A stretch of 29,633 bases of DNA, from positions 1 through 29,633 of IMG/VR virus record IMGVR_UViG_3300009152_000150. The stretch is one strand, 5' to 3'. Under the pieces are notes generated by a model, which saw only the letters and a list, made by a program, of their open reading frames with translations, had not been told where the DNA came from and did not search any database. The translations under genes and the position numbers were made by a program. Below, piece after piece: positions 19,501-25,707 of this stretch (the first letter of the stretch is position 1; each line of letters starts with the position of its first letter). The DNA is from a virus.

Positions 19501-21938
19501 ATAGAGTTCAAAACATATTAGAGAAAGCAGAGCAAAAAGTTTCAAAGTCATTTAAACTTGACCCAAATAAGACAACAATGTCTAAGTTTAAGATGATGAC
19601 CTATATGGTTCAGCTTGAATTTGAATCTAACAAAGGGAATAAAGAAGTAAATCCTGCATCTGAGTATTTAAAAGCTACCATCAAGCATATTGACGCAGGC
19701 AAGTCTCGATTTGGAGAACGTGACGCAGAAATGCTGCAAAAAATACTTAATGAATTTGCTCCTGATGGCAACATTGACAACGAAAAATTGTATAATTCAT
19801 TTAATCAAGCTGAGAAAGATGCCATTAAAGATATTCGTGGTATAAACGAATCACTAAGAGAGAAGGCTGAATTTACTGCAGCTATTATTCGTGGTGATAG
19901 GATTGACCCATTGAATAACTATGTGCACTTGAATGTATTACACGAGTATCAGCCAAATGATTTAACATCAGGCAGTGCGTTTGTAACTGAGTATAACAAT
20001 GCGATGAGACCATCTACTAAAGCAAAGTCTTTGATAGCGAGAACAGGTAAAGTATCTCCATTGAACTTTGACGTATTTGCAAGTGCTCAGCGTGGTGCTA
20101 AGTTTGTATTGATGGATTACAATTTAACAAGACCAATACGTACAGCTCGTAAGACAATCAATGGCACCATTGCTAATTTAGAAAGCAAAGGAAGAGTGCC
20201 TAAAGAAAAAAGACAAATAATAAATGCTATCAATGCTGCATTTGAAGAAACTATTGAAGGATTATTGACAAATACATTTACTCAAGATTCATTTTTTGAT
20301 ATAGCTTCTGATTATATAAGCAGACAAGGATACCGTGCAGTACTTGCAGGAACAAGTAGGTTTATATCTGAGTTAAGTTCAAACATTGGCTTTGCAGTAA
20401 TTAGTGACCCTAAAGCACTTGCTACAGGTGTAAAATACAGAGGTGTTATTATGTCTTCTGATGCTCCTATGATAATGGAGAACTTAAAAAGTAAACAAAC
20501 TAATAGAATATTCCCTACAGATACATTATCAGGAAGATTAGTCGATACATCAATATTAGGTCAAGCAAGCGGTATTAGAGGTGCTGTATCAAAAAATCCT
20601 GTAAAAAATAAAATTCAGCAGATTTATAACTTATCCGGTAAGAAATATGTTAATGCAGTTGAGCTTCAGGCTGATGCTTTAATATCTACACCGGATAAGG
20701 TTACTATGAGACCTATGTGGTTTGGAGCATTTGCTAATCAATTTTTAAATATAACAGGCAAAGAAGTTGACTTTGATAAGATTGCAGCAAATGATGAGGC
20801 ATATATGGAAGAAAATAAAGAGGCTCTTGATAAAGCTACCGAGCTTGCAGATGAAAGGTCTGTAATGGTTGGAGCTACAGACAATCCATTTATGGGAATC
20901 TTAAAGGGAACTGTAAAGCCTGACCAAAGTTCTTCATTAAAAGCATTTAATAACTTCAATAACTTTATGACAAAGTTCTTGATATTTGAATACGTTACAG
21001 CACGTACAGCTATTAATGCAGCGGTTGGTAACGGTTCACTGACTAAGGAACAAGGTGGTGCTGTTCTTGGAGCGGTTGCAACACGTATGGTTTTGTATGG
21101 ATTAGTTCTTCAAATGATGGGCACAGGTCTTATGGGATTATTCTTTGATGATGATGAGCCTGAAACAGAAAAGTCATTTATGCAGAAACTTGGTCAAGCA
21201 TTCGCTTCTGCATTTAGTTCATTGTTGATTGGAAGAGACTTTGGTAATGCTATTAAAAATGTATTAAACTATGGAATAGAAGAAGCAAATGAAAAATACC
21301 TTGATTTTTTAAGAGAGGGAGAATATGACCCGTATAAAGACGGTATTGCTTATACATTAATACCAAGAGACGATAGCAGACAAACAGATTTAGGTAAACT
21401 GCTTATGAATATGGGAGGTTCTTATACACCTGCATTAAATACTGCTGCTCTTATCTTTAAAAAAGCAACAGAGAAAGAAAAAGTACAAGAAGAAGCTATT
21501 GCGAGGAGTGAAAGAGAACTTAAGGTAAGGGTTCCTCTTGAGGTATTAGGTAATGCAGGTCTTATTCCTTTGTATAAAGATATTCGTAAGGCTGTAATGA
21601 AAGATATGTATAAAGACCTTGAGAAAGCTGAGAAGACTAAAGGAGATAAAAAGAAAGTTGAATCTGAAAAACTTCAAGGATTTAAAAACCAAGAGGATAT
21701 GAAACGTTATGATTACGACCTTTGGTATAGAACATTCGGACCTGACGCTGTTGACTTTGATGCAAAGCAAGCAGAAAAAGCTATTAAGAAAACAAAAGAT
21801 AGCTTGGAGAGAGCAATGAAAGATGAGATGTATGACTATACTCCTAAATCTAAAAAAGGATTTGGCTCTTCAGGATTTGGTGGAACGCAAAGTAAAAGTA
21901 AAGGTGGATTTGGAACAAGTAAATTTGGTAAAAATTAA
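13530..21938 (+). CDS. Giant polyvalent ejected protein with ART-like, RelA/SpoT-like and LPD38-like regions
   Basis: A 2802-residue protein. Residues 1-65 hold two matching units (DLYSRAVSKGYAKSKGEF and DMYSYVKEKGYQKTPDDF), a common N-terminus of Bacteroidota polyvalent proteins. Hydrophobic stretches lie near 190-225 and 350-370. Residues about 570-690 look like an ADP-ribosyltransferase of the polyvalent-protein type: IVYHRSNEKFEEFD (584-597) near its start and VPNSEQIHILG at the end. Residues about 1055-1205 look like a RelA/SpoT nucleotidyltransferase, with RAERASVKAI, a GY motif, IAEIQVITNEAY and GHYFYEIQ. A Lys/Ala-rich linker is near 1380-1412. Residues about 2125-2330 resemble LPD38 (NYVHLNVLHEYQP, TGKVSPLNFD, AQRGAKFVL). 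A membrane-like helix lies near 2515-2540, and the tail is Gly/Phe/Lys repeats. It is probably injected into the host with the DNA. Domain calls are by eye and catalytic competence is not established. Confidence 0.7.
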   Translation: MDEQVIDDLYSRAVSKGYAKSKGEFVQLLHSDNEVFNDMYSYVKEKGYQKTPDDFSSLVGKKKVGTESPLANGSLASQKPTETVIVGPMGMTGLQRTKEYKPADEFEGKGVGYIVGDLLKTAGKGAVKFPADVLETASIATAGIKNLIAKTGAVEESDASKFTIYKGAQEYKKLLDEVIPTDKDISSGFWGQTAKAIGEMVPIILSGFTAGGAKTVAMAAAKKGTKLESVINYGKGLASRMATPQGALTISQVAAPSYEQAKNEGATENEALTYAIQNALVSYPIEMLPVDGLFKRLDRALVGNKGVEILKRAVIGGSEEAITEGIQNIYENVSANQIYGTTKEILDGVGNASAVGGTVGAIMNGVLTALLGRRARATTTEEKEQLDKSIQDVKGKVEQVDSNNKKFVETINILEQSKPRTLAYGSAEYNFMESTDGNLELAQDDITKEQAEGIIKNLSSTYKKIEFSVEEVEPEDPYKPTTYKVIGKPIKTEQDAIQEQTTDESVLRTEQPEVGLQQVVEGDQGLEVAATGTQEVAPESGTQEVTPPIKEVHNTNNNLSDIGTEQEYANYLKSIFPNSKVKDIVYHRSNEKFEEFDDTKRNKETGNLFDFSKTKDNVQYGENLYPVILNVNNLGEGFVLNEGVDGTTSEVMGGEKIYSVPNSEQIHILGNKADIEGFKKWKQSQQVSSKTQAPKFVRDVSALITPATVRGFSPITERIKKLSLNYDKLVKQYAKKKDPKVLAKIKTAETQILNDTKQEIIDSVAQVDGVAVQFKDTKRGLWDKKFEPSFNMTLSVSPQADTKKLSDLLFDFAEKYSQDAFILETESELHDEWVDGKINTPLSEKDSNGLTNYPQIIYTFAEPITDEQLSDLSVELENNGISAFNINNNELQVSVIFTQDQDINLTKDEQYEERKRDYKSRLESTENAVFSVFGSNGNGSLDIRIKKSSYQGATNEGTDDQTRQYDRSDVLKAFQESTTKVETLAVELADLRQKEIDLQKEGKKLSPEDQTRFNDLIKKVQPVVQRTFEANKKLYEDAKAEVEGIAQDAISKVDASISPFPIKRAERASVKAIRWYNAFTEKLGDGSRVNIVVDTDANADKVFKIIDKKYPGDTGVRRITETTDLGYPKRLIEIRTSNGTIAEIQVITNEAYLAKDGIKGFTGNEKQKATAKQKLDAVRARLGWNIPDGLGHYFYEIQRDTNVDDTLRDEAARLSDLYYDGFTNPKSTLAESFMNDVEAFKNNVDAADKSQWDVGNNGKAPQSLIDYKPVQAEAVLMIEEEQFVPMKVSDVKNDAFTKDNAIDYIEDEKDTDSGRTVTYISSLTVEARNIDGEPIGTITKLTDEDKIFSFTATDIDGNEINFDGFETLGEAKQALADKNNKIQKKEFDKEQKKQAKEKAKVEAKKAKAKAKAQPTVEEQVTGALDDLLALDPNDKTTLKKISNSLDQVIKDIDKFEKENLGVNIALPIMKTIIKAIKVLVDAGVVLQDAIKRVAKDNNVNSRDVIDGINAISQISPIQSQYDALMVKADELIARQKSRNIADAKIVSNLDTFIRNSDIYKESNDAQKKIMERESRLKMGVSAKRAVSIGRVLGALKDITNISREEKMLVIKQIRDLSRDAAKELAKDIREMASKGKITSIQAANIVSRFGKVNMLNEISVSNFVDYMAKVFANAEYADKIDVAKSKLKMAKKNIVTKIGIADGLVGKLNQLFSMNPTLIPNEYLGRYLELVDMFGARQAVLTLDEKSAVTKDVQAILDEIDNEQSKADELADRFNASENKVFKDDELDYAASIKKMLDGKEIDEKEAETMRKYKEDIAPQVEETELTEDELATERKELTDAVKKSTIDGSGLSTKDERDTVKELSRLIGTDAVDGLTNTELKNLLKVIDNINNNYLPHYGEIMLEKLDGINNDKVLTNAVEKGKMYKFSQLYSKVKAAVAMQGRTGVLEMIRRNPLFYIDQLFGNFKTKEIFNSLFNEPAKAVAIFKNQLNRVQNILEKAEQKVSKSFKLDPNKTTMSKFKMMTYMVQLEFESNKGNKEVNPASEYLKATIKHIDAGKSRFGERDAEMLQKILNEFAPDGNIDNEKLYNSFNQAEKDAIKDIRGINESLREKAEFTAAIIRGDRIDPLNNYVHLNVLHEYQPNDLTSGSAFVTEYNNAMRPSTKAKSLIARTGKVSPLNFDVFASAQRGAKFVLMDYNLTRPIRTARKTINGTIANLESKGRVPKEKRQIINAINAAFEETIEGLLTNTFTQDSFFDIASDYISRQGYRAVLAGTSRFISELSSNIGFAVISDPKALATGVKYRGVIMSSDAPMIMENLKSKQTNRIFPTDTLSGRLVDTSILGQASGIRGAVSKNPVKNKIQQIYNLSGKKYVNAVELQADALISTPDKVTMRPMWFGAFANQFLNITGKEVDFDKIAANDEAYMEENKEALDKATELADERSVMVGATDNPFMGILKGTVKPDQSSSLKAFNNFNNFMTKFLIFEYVTARTAINAAVGNGSLTKEQGGAVLGAVATRMVLYGLVLQMMGTGLMGLFFDDDEPETEKSFMQKLGQAFASAFSSLLIGRDFGNAIKNVLNYGIEEANEKYLDFLREGEYDPYKDGIAYTLIPRDDSRQTDLGKLLMNMGGSYTPALNTAALIFKKATEKEKVQEEAIARSERELKVRVPLEVLGNAGLIPLYKDIRKAVMKDMYKDLEKAEKTKGDKKKVESEKLQGFKNQEDMKRYDYDLWYRTFGPDAVDFDAKQAEKAIKKTKDSLERAMKDEMYDYTPKSKKGFGSSGFGGTQSKSKGGFGTSKFGKN
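15588..15603 (+). repeat. Palindrome GTGTCTTCAAAGACAC, copy B
   Basis: Lies inside the ART-like part of the giant gene. Together with six flanking bases it is identical over 22 nt (15583-15604) to the reverse complement of 28848-28869 next to the tRNA-like gene. Confidence 0.9.
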
Positions 21939-21949
21939 ATATAAATTGT

Positions 21950-22111
21950 ATGAAAGAAGGTTTAAAAATGATTAAGAGAGCCGATGGCTCTACATCAAAG
22001 CGTGGTTTGTGGGATAACATCCGTGCTAATGCAGGTAGTGGAAAGAAGCCAACTGCTGCAATGCTAAAGCAAGAAAAGATTATAAAGAAAAAAGAAGCTA
22101 AACGAACCTAA
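21950..22111 (+). CDS. Small basic protein at the end of the virion module
   Basis: A 53-residue protein too short for ordinary ORF cut-offs. It starts at the ATG at 21950, eleven bases after the giant gene, behind an A/T-rich leader. It is very basic (many Lys, ending KKKEAKRT), with a central SKRGLWDNIRANAGSGKKPT. Proteins with this WDNIR...GSGKKPT pattern are common small phage proteins and are usually found close to structural genes. Their function is unknown to me, but the charge would suit DNA or RNA binding. Its stop overlaps the stop of the convergent gene at 22098-22514 by 14 bases. Confidence 0.7.
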   Translation: MKEGLKMIKRADGSTSKRGLWDNIRANAGSGKKPTAAMLKQEKIIKKKEAKRT

Positions 22112-22514
22112 CATACTTAAGTTCTTTTTGCTTATCATAGTACACCATCATCTCTAAGTCCGAGAATGAGTTTTCACGGGGAGGTCTCCCTCCCCACTTA
22201 ATCTCTCCTTGTAATTTATTGGCTTTACCGTAGATGATACCATCTTCACACGCCCATATAAGTACGGGCATAATTCTTTTGTCTATAAGTTTAACTAACT
22301 TTCTTGCTGATAGTGGAAGCGGGTATGCGTTGTGCATTGTACGGATACGACCCTTAACCTCTGCGTAGGCTATTAGATTCTTCTCTTTATCAAAGACCTT
22401 GTAGTCTATGTCCTGTGGGTCTAGTTTTTTAAATGAACCTCCAAAGATGCTGACGAATAGTTCAATTGCTTTTTTCTCCCTGATTAAGTCTGTCTCCGTT
22501 TCAAAAGTCATCAT
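22098..22514 (-). CDS. PD-(D/E)XK nuclease-like protein
   Basis: A 138-residue protein. An N-terminal helix with REKKAIELF is followed by DPQDIDYKVFD and then NLIAYAEVKGR. The spacing of D37 (or D35) to E52-V-K54 fits the PD-(D/E)XK core, with Glu18 as a possible first acidic residue. The remainder has a strand-helix pattern with PVLIWACEDGIIYG, plausible for the second half of the fold. It is the last gene of the minus-strand module and overlaps the preceding gene's stop, so it is translated in the same transcript. It could be a DNA-end or Holliday-type nuclease. The substrate cannot be told from the sequence. Confidence 0.6.
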   Translation of the reverse strand: MMTFETETDLIREKKAIELFVSIFGGSFKKLDPQDIDYKVFDKEKNLIAYAEVKGRIRTMHNAYPLPLSARKLVKLIDKRIMPVLIWACEDGIIYGKANKLQGEIKWGGRPPRENSFSDLEMMVYYDKQKELKYVRFV

Positions 22515-22695
22515 CTTCCATTGATTTTAATATTAGTCTAAGGTCTATGATTAATTTTCTAATATCTTTATCCGCAGATAAAAACTCTCTATCTACTAAA
22601 TTTTCGTATATGTTATTCAACAGCGAATGTTGCTCAAGTACCCTAAAGCAGATACGTTGTGCCCGTGAATTTTCGCTATTAACATTGTCTTCCAT
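22501..22695 (-). CDS. Small acidic helical protein of unknown function
   Basis: A 64-residue protein, helical and acidic at both ends, with LLNNIYENLVDREFLS and DIRKLIIDLRLILKSMEDDDF. No motif is recognised. It overlaps the start of the downstream nuclease-like gene by 14 bases, which suggests translational coupling. A TAATTTTG sequence (minus strand, 22700-22707) lies just ahead of its start and resembles a -7 box, but without a suitable -33. Confidence 0.5.
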   Translation of the reverse strand: MEDNVNSENSRAQRICFRVLEQHSLLNNIYENLVDREFLSADKDIRKLIIDLRLILKSMEDDDF

Positions 22696-22713
22696 ATTCC
22701 AAAATTAGTATTT

Positions 22714-22917
22714 TTAGTCAATATCTACATCTATATTAGGTTTGATGATTAATTCATAGCAGTCTATCCCATTTGGTTTAATTTCAGACATCCATATTTT
22801 ATACATCCTTTTCCTGTCATATGTATCAGTGTAACGATATTCTCTAATTAAGTTCTCATTTTTGAATAACTGCATCGCCCCTTTTCCTTTGTACCACTTT
22901 TCTTTTTTCTTTGTCAT
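22714..22917 (-). CDS. Small protein of unknown function overlapping the VRR-NUC gene
   Basis: Up to 67 residues from the ATG at 22917, or 53 from the ATG at 22875 (MQLFKNENL). The longer start would overlap the VRR-NUC reading frame by 62 bases in a different frame, the shorter by 20. The basic N-terminal extension KKKEKWYKGKGA is read from the same DNA as the VRR-NUC C-terminus. The body has mixed strand/helix sequence (REYRYTDTYDRKRMYKIW, then GIDCYELIIKP). I find no known motif. The shorter start is the more likely. Confidence 0.45.
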   Translation of the reverse strand: MTKKKEKWYKGKGAMQLFKNENLIREYRYTDTYDRKRMYKIWMSEIKPNGIDCYELIIKPNIDVDID

Positions 22918-23170
22918 TTGATTTGATTTCTTCTCCTTTAAATACTTCCACTTTTACTCCGTGGTTTTGTAGTTCTTTTAACCGGTACTCTTGCAACTTA
23001 GATAGCTTACCATTCGTTGCCTTGACCTCAATAAATATCACGTCACTATTCCTTGGTATGGCAAGCAAGTCCGGTATTCCATTCTTGTTTGTCATTGTAA
23101 GTTTGATGACGTAATAGCCCTGAGCCTCTAACTCTTTAATCTTCTTTGATTGTATTTGTTGCTCTTTCAA
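22856..23170 (-). CDS. VRR-NUC domain nuclease
   Basis: A 104-residue protein built almost entirely of one VRR-NUC (PD-(D/E)XK) domain. An N-terminal helix with IQSKKIKELEAQGYYVIK is followed by GIPDLLAIP (P33-D34) and VIFIEVKATNGKLSKLQ (E48-V-K50 and Q60), then HGVKVEVFKGEE. These are the family's catalytic residues in the right order. Standalone VRR-NUC proteins act on branched or structured DNA. The frame is closed by a TAA immediately before the TTG at 23170, so translation must begin at that TTG (or later), giving the expected K-E-x-x-IQ N-terminus. It lies in the replication module with two other nucleases. Confidence 0.85.
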   Translation of the reverse strand: MKEQQIQSKKIKELEAQGYYVIKLTMTNKNGIPDLLAIPRNSDVIFIEVKATNGKLSKLQEYRLKELQNHGVKVEVFKGEEIKSNDKEKRKVVQRKRGDAVIQK

Positions 23171-23261
23171 TTAGTGCTTGTTTGTTTATTAATAACCAAT
23201 CAATAAAGTCATTTTGATTGAGTGTTTCTAATGCTTTAAATATTTCCTCTATTGGTGTCAT
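23136..23261 (-). CDS. Tiny 41-residue ORF between helicase and VRR-NUC
   Basis: Its ATG at 23261 overlaps the helicase TGA in an ATGA arrangement, and it ends at 23136, 35 bases inside the VRR-NUC frame. The predicted product, with IEEIFKALETLNQNDFIDW, is a compact acidic helix-turn-helix-like peptide. Coupled starts and a dense operon make it a credible small gene. It may also serve as a leader that brings ribosomes to the TTG start of the VRR-NUC gene. Confidence 0.45.
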   Translation of the reverse strand: MTPIEEIFKALETLNQNDFIDWLLINKQALIERATNTIKED

Positions 23262-24709
23262 AGATAAAAATCTTGCTTAAAGTGGTTAATTGTATAGTCT
23301 TTCTTCTTTGTGACAGCCTTGTAGATGTCGTGTTCAATGCCACCCTTCGAGAAAATCCAATACACTTGATTCTCAAGCCTCTCCTTTGTAGTCATCCGGT
23401 CTTTGCTCTGCCAATAACTCGTAGCACTAAAGTCAATGTTGTAGTAAACCAAGTACTTAGCTTGCCTCAAACTAATCCCCTCACGTCCACTTACAATCTG
23501 CAATGCTATGCTCTTGTCAGTGTCTTCGAAGACACTTAACTCAGAAGTTAAGTCGTCACCGAATACTTTTTTAAGTGCGTTATACTCTTCCTTAAACTTA
23601 TAAAAGATTCCAATCTTGCACCCTTTAAACCTTTTCTTTATAAATTCAGCCTTAGTCAAGTCGAGTATCATCGACTCTCCATTCTCAAATTTAATTGTTC
23701 CTGAGCACAACTGATGCACTTTCATCATCAACTTAACAGGAGTGTCTGCTAAAATTATATTTTCTTTTCCTTCTACAACTAAATCTTTCTTTAATTTTTT
23801 TATAATCTTATAAGTCAACTCACTCATCTCAACCTCGAGTATGTCTTCGTTGGTCTCTGCCTTAAACCCTGCCTCTGCCTGCGTGTAGTTAATCGTGTAT
23901 GGCTCCATCGCTTTAAGTATGGTATCCAATCCACCACCATAATCATTTATAAATAACCCATTAATCTTTCGTTGCTTTACATTGACATACATTTTACAAA
24001 AGCTATAAAAGTTTTGGAACTCCCTAAACGGATTTGAGTAAATACCATACACTTGATGGTACATCTGTGAGTACGACTCGGGTGTTGGTGTCCCTGATAA
24101 TAAAATCACCAATGGCTGACATCTTCTTAAAACTTCTCTTACCAATATACTTCTTTGACTTGGTTTAGGAAATGCTCCCATACTATGAGCCTCATCGCAG
24201 ATAACCATATCCCACTTTTTGTCGCTCATAACGAGGTGTAGGCTTTCATAGTTGATAACACATAGGGAGTAGTTAGTGTCTAACGCAGTGTAGTCGGCTT
24301 CAATTGAACTAATTGCTTTCTTTTTTGTTATAAACAAAACATTCTTTACTCCGCATAGCTTTGCTATAGCAAGACTTGTTAGCGTCTTACCGGTACGCAC
24401 CTCCATAGCAAGGTATAAGAATCTATATTGGCTGATTATCTTATACCCCTTGTTGACAATATCAACCTGATAGTCCCTAAGTATTACCTTACCCTTCTCC
24501 TCTGCCTCATACGACTCTCTATAATGCTTTGCACTATCAATGATGTTTGCTATTGTTTGCATATCAGTATTATACTTTAAAACTTTTCTAATCTCTACAG
24601 CTTTACCTCTGCCTGACTTTACCTCTTTGGTTTGGGTCACAACATTCTTAAGCGTCTCGCAGTATTCCCACATTGCTTTGTTGTCATATCCTGAAGTACG
24701 TTGTATCAT
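23258..24709 (-). CDS. SNF2-like superfamily 2 DNA helicase/translocase
   Basis: A 483-residue protein with SF2 motifs in order. LRDYQ (77-81) is the Q-motif-like DYQ, EVRTGKT (103-109) is Walker A, CDEAH (171-175) is the DEAH box, SGTPT (205-209) is motif III, SGREGISL (407-414) is motif V and QSKDRMTTKER (434-444) is motif VI. The spacing is that of phage SNF2-type helicases, with an about 200-residue insert between the two RecA-like lobes. The Walker A lysine and DEAH are intact, so it should be an active ATPase. It starts right after the repeated gene-boundary sequence and likely remodels DNA during replication or recombination. A palindrome (23520-23535) and a second hairpin lie in its coding DNA. 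Confidence 0.9.
   Translation of the reverse strand: MIQRTSGYDNKAMWEYCETLKNVVTQTKEVKSGRGKAVEIRKVLKYNTDMQTIANIIDSAKHYRESYEAEEKGKVILRDYQVDIVNKGYKIISQYRFLYLAMEVRTGKTLTSLAIAKLCGVKNVLFITKKKAISSIEADYTALDTNYSLCVINYESLHLVMSDKKWDMVICDEAHSMGAFPKPSQRSILVREVLRRCQPLVILLSGTPTPESYSQMYHQVYGIYSNPFREFQNFYSFCKMYVNVKQRKINGLFINDYGGGLDTILKAMEPYTINYTQAEAGFKAETNEDILEVEMSELTYKIIKKLKKDLVVEGKENIILADTPVKLMMKVHQLCSGTIKFENGESMILDLTKAEFIKKRFKGCKIGIFYKFKEEYNALKKVFGDDLTSELSVFEDTDKSIALQIVSGREGISLRQAKYLVYYNIDFSATSYWQSKDRMTTKERLENQVYWIFSKGGIEHDIYKAVTKKKDYTINHFKQDFYL
23520..23535 (+). repeat. Palindrome GTGTCTTCGAAGACAC, copy C
   Basis: A perfect palindrome inside the helicase gene, symmetric over 18 bp (23519-23536). It is followed at once by a second perfect 7-bp hairpin, 23535-23541 with 23546-23552 (loop CAGA). 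Confidence 0.9.
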
Positions 24710-24728
24710 AGGTTATTTGTTTTGGTTA
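24707..24728 (-). repeat. Gene-boundary repeat, copy 1
   Basis: Minus-strand AACCAAAACAAATAAC followed by CTATG. It codes the C-terminal NQNK and stop of one gene and the start of the helicase. It matches 24947-24968 exactly. Confidence 0.85.
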
Positions 24729-24949
24729 AGTATATGTTGTTTCATCCATTTAGCACCCCAATAAAAATCATTAGTTGCGAATTGTAATTGTATTCTTATC
24801 TCCTCATCACTTGGTAGTTCTATTGGTGTTAATTTTTCAAGTTCAGAAATATATTTTAACACACTAATTGGTGTTGTTAGATAATCCTCTTCAGCATTGT
24901 TCTTCCAATATTTTAAGCGATTTACTTGTTCTTCTGTACATTGTTTCAT
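24713..24949 (-). CDS. Small protein ending in NQNK, unknown function
   Basis: A 78-residue protein, mostly helical. Sequence such as EEQVNRLKYWKNNAEEDY and SDEEIRIQLQFATNDFYWGAKWMKQH shows no known domain. The C-terminal 'FYWGAKWMK' is reminiscent of small Bacteroidota phage proteins that carry FxxGAxW near their ends. It is bracketed by copies of the boundary repeat. The role is unknown. Confidence 0.55.
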   Translation of the reverse strand: MKQCTEEQVNRLKYWKNNAEEDYLTTPISVLKYISELEKLTPIELPSDEEIRIQLQFATNDFYWGAKWMKQHILNQNK

Positions 24950-24968
24950 AGGTTATTTGTTTTGGTTA
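24947..24968 (-). repeat. Gene-boundary repeat, copy 2
   Basis: Same sequence as copy 1. It spans the end of the 121-residue gene and the start of the 78-residue gene. Confidence 0.85.
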
Positions 24969-25318
24969 AATCTTTTAGTTGCTTCATCTAGTAATTCTTC
25001 AGCTTCTTTACCTAGCTTAACCTTTCTCATTGGAGTACCATCTTTATATAAAAGTTCAGGTATTTTTTGGTTATAGGTTTGGTTGTAAAAATCTTCAAAA
25101 TTCATTTTACCTATTTCTTTATCTAATGAAGCCGCTGATACATACATTGCAGTTTTTTCCATAGCATCTATTATCTGCTCTTTTTCTTTTATAATTAAAG
25201 ATTTAGCATAGTCAATAGTTCCTTCTATTGCACCACACGCTTGTAGCATTTCTGCATTAGATAGTACTTTATATCTTAATTCTAAATCTTCTAACATTAG
25301 TTGCATTGCTGTTTTCAT
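24953..25318 (-). CDS. Small helical protein, paralogue of the next upstream gene
   Basis: A 121-residue protein. It starts M-K-T-A-M-Q, contains IIKEKEQIIDAMEK and then MNFEDFYNQTYNQ, and ends NQNK. These three elements recur in the 77-residue protein at 25322-25555 (M-R-T-A-M-Q, LPKEKEQIMNAF, YYDRTYNQNK), indicating duplication. KEKEQI-[DN]-A followed by a YYNQTY-like motif is, from memory, a very common short protein type in Bacteroidota phages and prophages. Its function is unknown. Confidence 0.6.
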   Translation of the reverse strand: MKTAMQLMLEDLELRYKVLSNAEMLQACGAIEGTIDYAKSLIIKEKEQIIDAMEKTAMYVSAASLDKEIGKMNFEDFYNQTYNQKIPELLYKDGTPMRKVKLGKEAEELLDEATKRFNQNK

Positions 25319-25337
25319 AAGTTATTTGTTTTGGTTA
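25316..25337 (-). repeat. Gene-boundary repeat, copy 3
   Basis: Differs from copies 1 and 2 at one base (25320). It spans the end of the 77-residue gene and the start of the 121-residue gene. Confidence 0.85.
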
Positions 25338-25555
25338 TAGGTTCTATCATAATATTGTTGTGAATTTTCCCAATCACTTAATTCTGTACCTAAGCCTCTA
25401 CTAAAAGCATTCATTATCTGCTCTTTTTCTTTTGGCAATCCTTCCTGCGTTATTATGTTTATTACATCATTCATTGCAGATTCAACCATTATTGATTTGG
25501 CGTCTTTGTACATTTGTTCTACCAATAACAAGACTTCTTGCATTGCTGTTCTCAT
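25322..25555 (-). CDS. Small helical protein, shorter paralogue
   Basis: A 77-residue protein with M-R-T-A-M-Q at the start, LPKEKEQIMNAFSRGL in the middle and YYDRTYNQNK at the end. It shares these blocks, in order, with the 121-residue neighbour, which is longer after the KEKEQI block. No catalytic motif or membrane segment is visible. The start is three bases after the stop of the zinc-ribbon gene. Confidence 0.6.
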   Translation of the reverse strand: MRTAMQEVLLLVEQMYKDAKSIMVESAMNDVINIITQEGLPKEKEQIMNAFSRGLGTELSDWENSQQYYDRTYNQNK

Positions 25556-25558
25556 AGT

Positions 25559-25696
25559 TTATTTTTTAGACTTTATTATAAATGCTTGGTCACATTTTGA
25601 ACAATGATAGAATCTTTGTCCCCAAGGATTCCTGTTATATACCCAATAATGCTTGTGAAATAATTTACATCTTAATTTTTTAATAAAGTTTTTCAT
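25559..25696 (-). CDS. Tiny putative zinc-ribbon protein
   Basis: A 45-residue basic protein, too short for usual ORF cut-offs: ATG at 25696, TAA at 25559. Potential metal ligands are C10, H14, H16, H31, C32 and C35, in the order LRCKLFHKH then FYHCSKCDQAF. The C-x-x-C followed by an aromatic residue is typical of zinc ribbons. It lies 11 bases after the primase-helicase stop and 3 bases before the next start, so it fits the operon. The full filled-in operon spacing is the best support that it is a real gene. The function is unknown; nucleic-acid binding is possible. Confidence 0.6.
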   Translation of the reverse strand: MKNFIKKLRCKLFHKHYWVYNRNPWGQRFYHCSKCDQAFIIKSKK

Positions 25697-25707
25697 ATTG
25701 ATTTAAT

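Noticed and set aside
22088-22129. Bidirectional terminator at the convergence of the two modules
   Set aside because: AAAAAGAA and TTCTTTTT can pair, but the stem is almost all A/T with a 25-base loop and is too weak to call.
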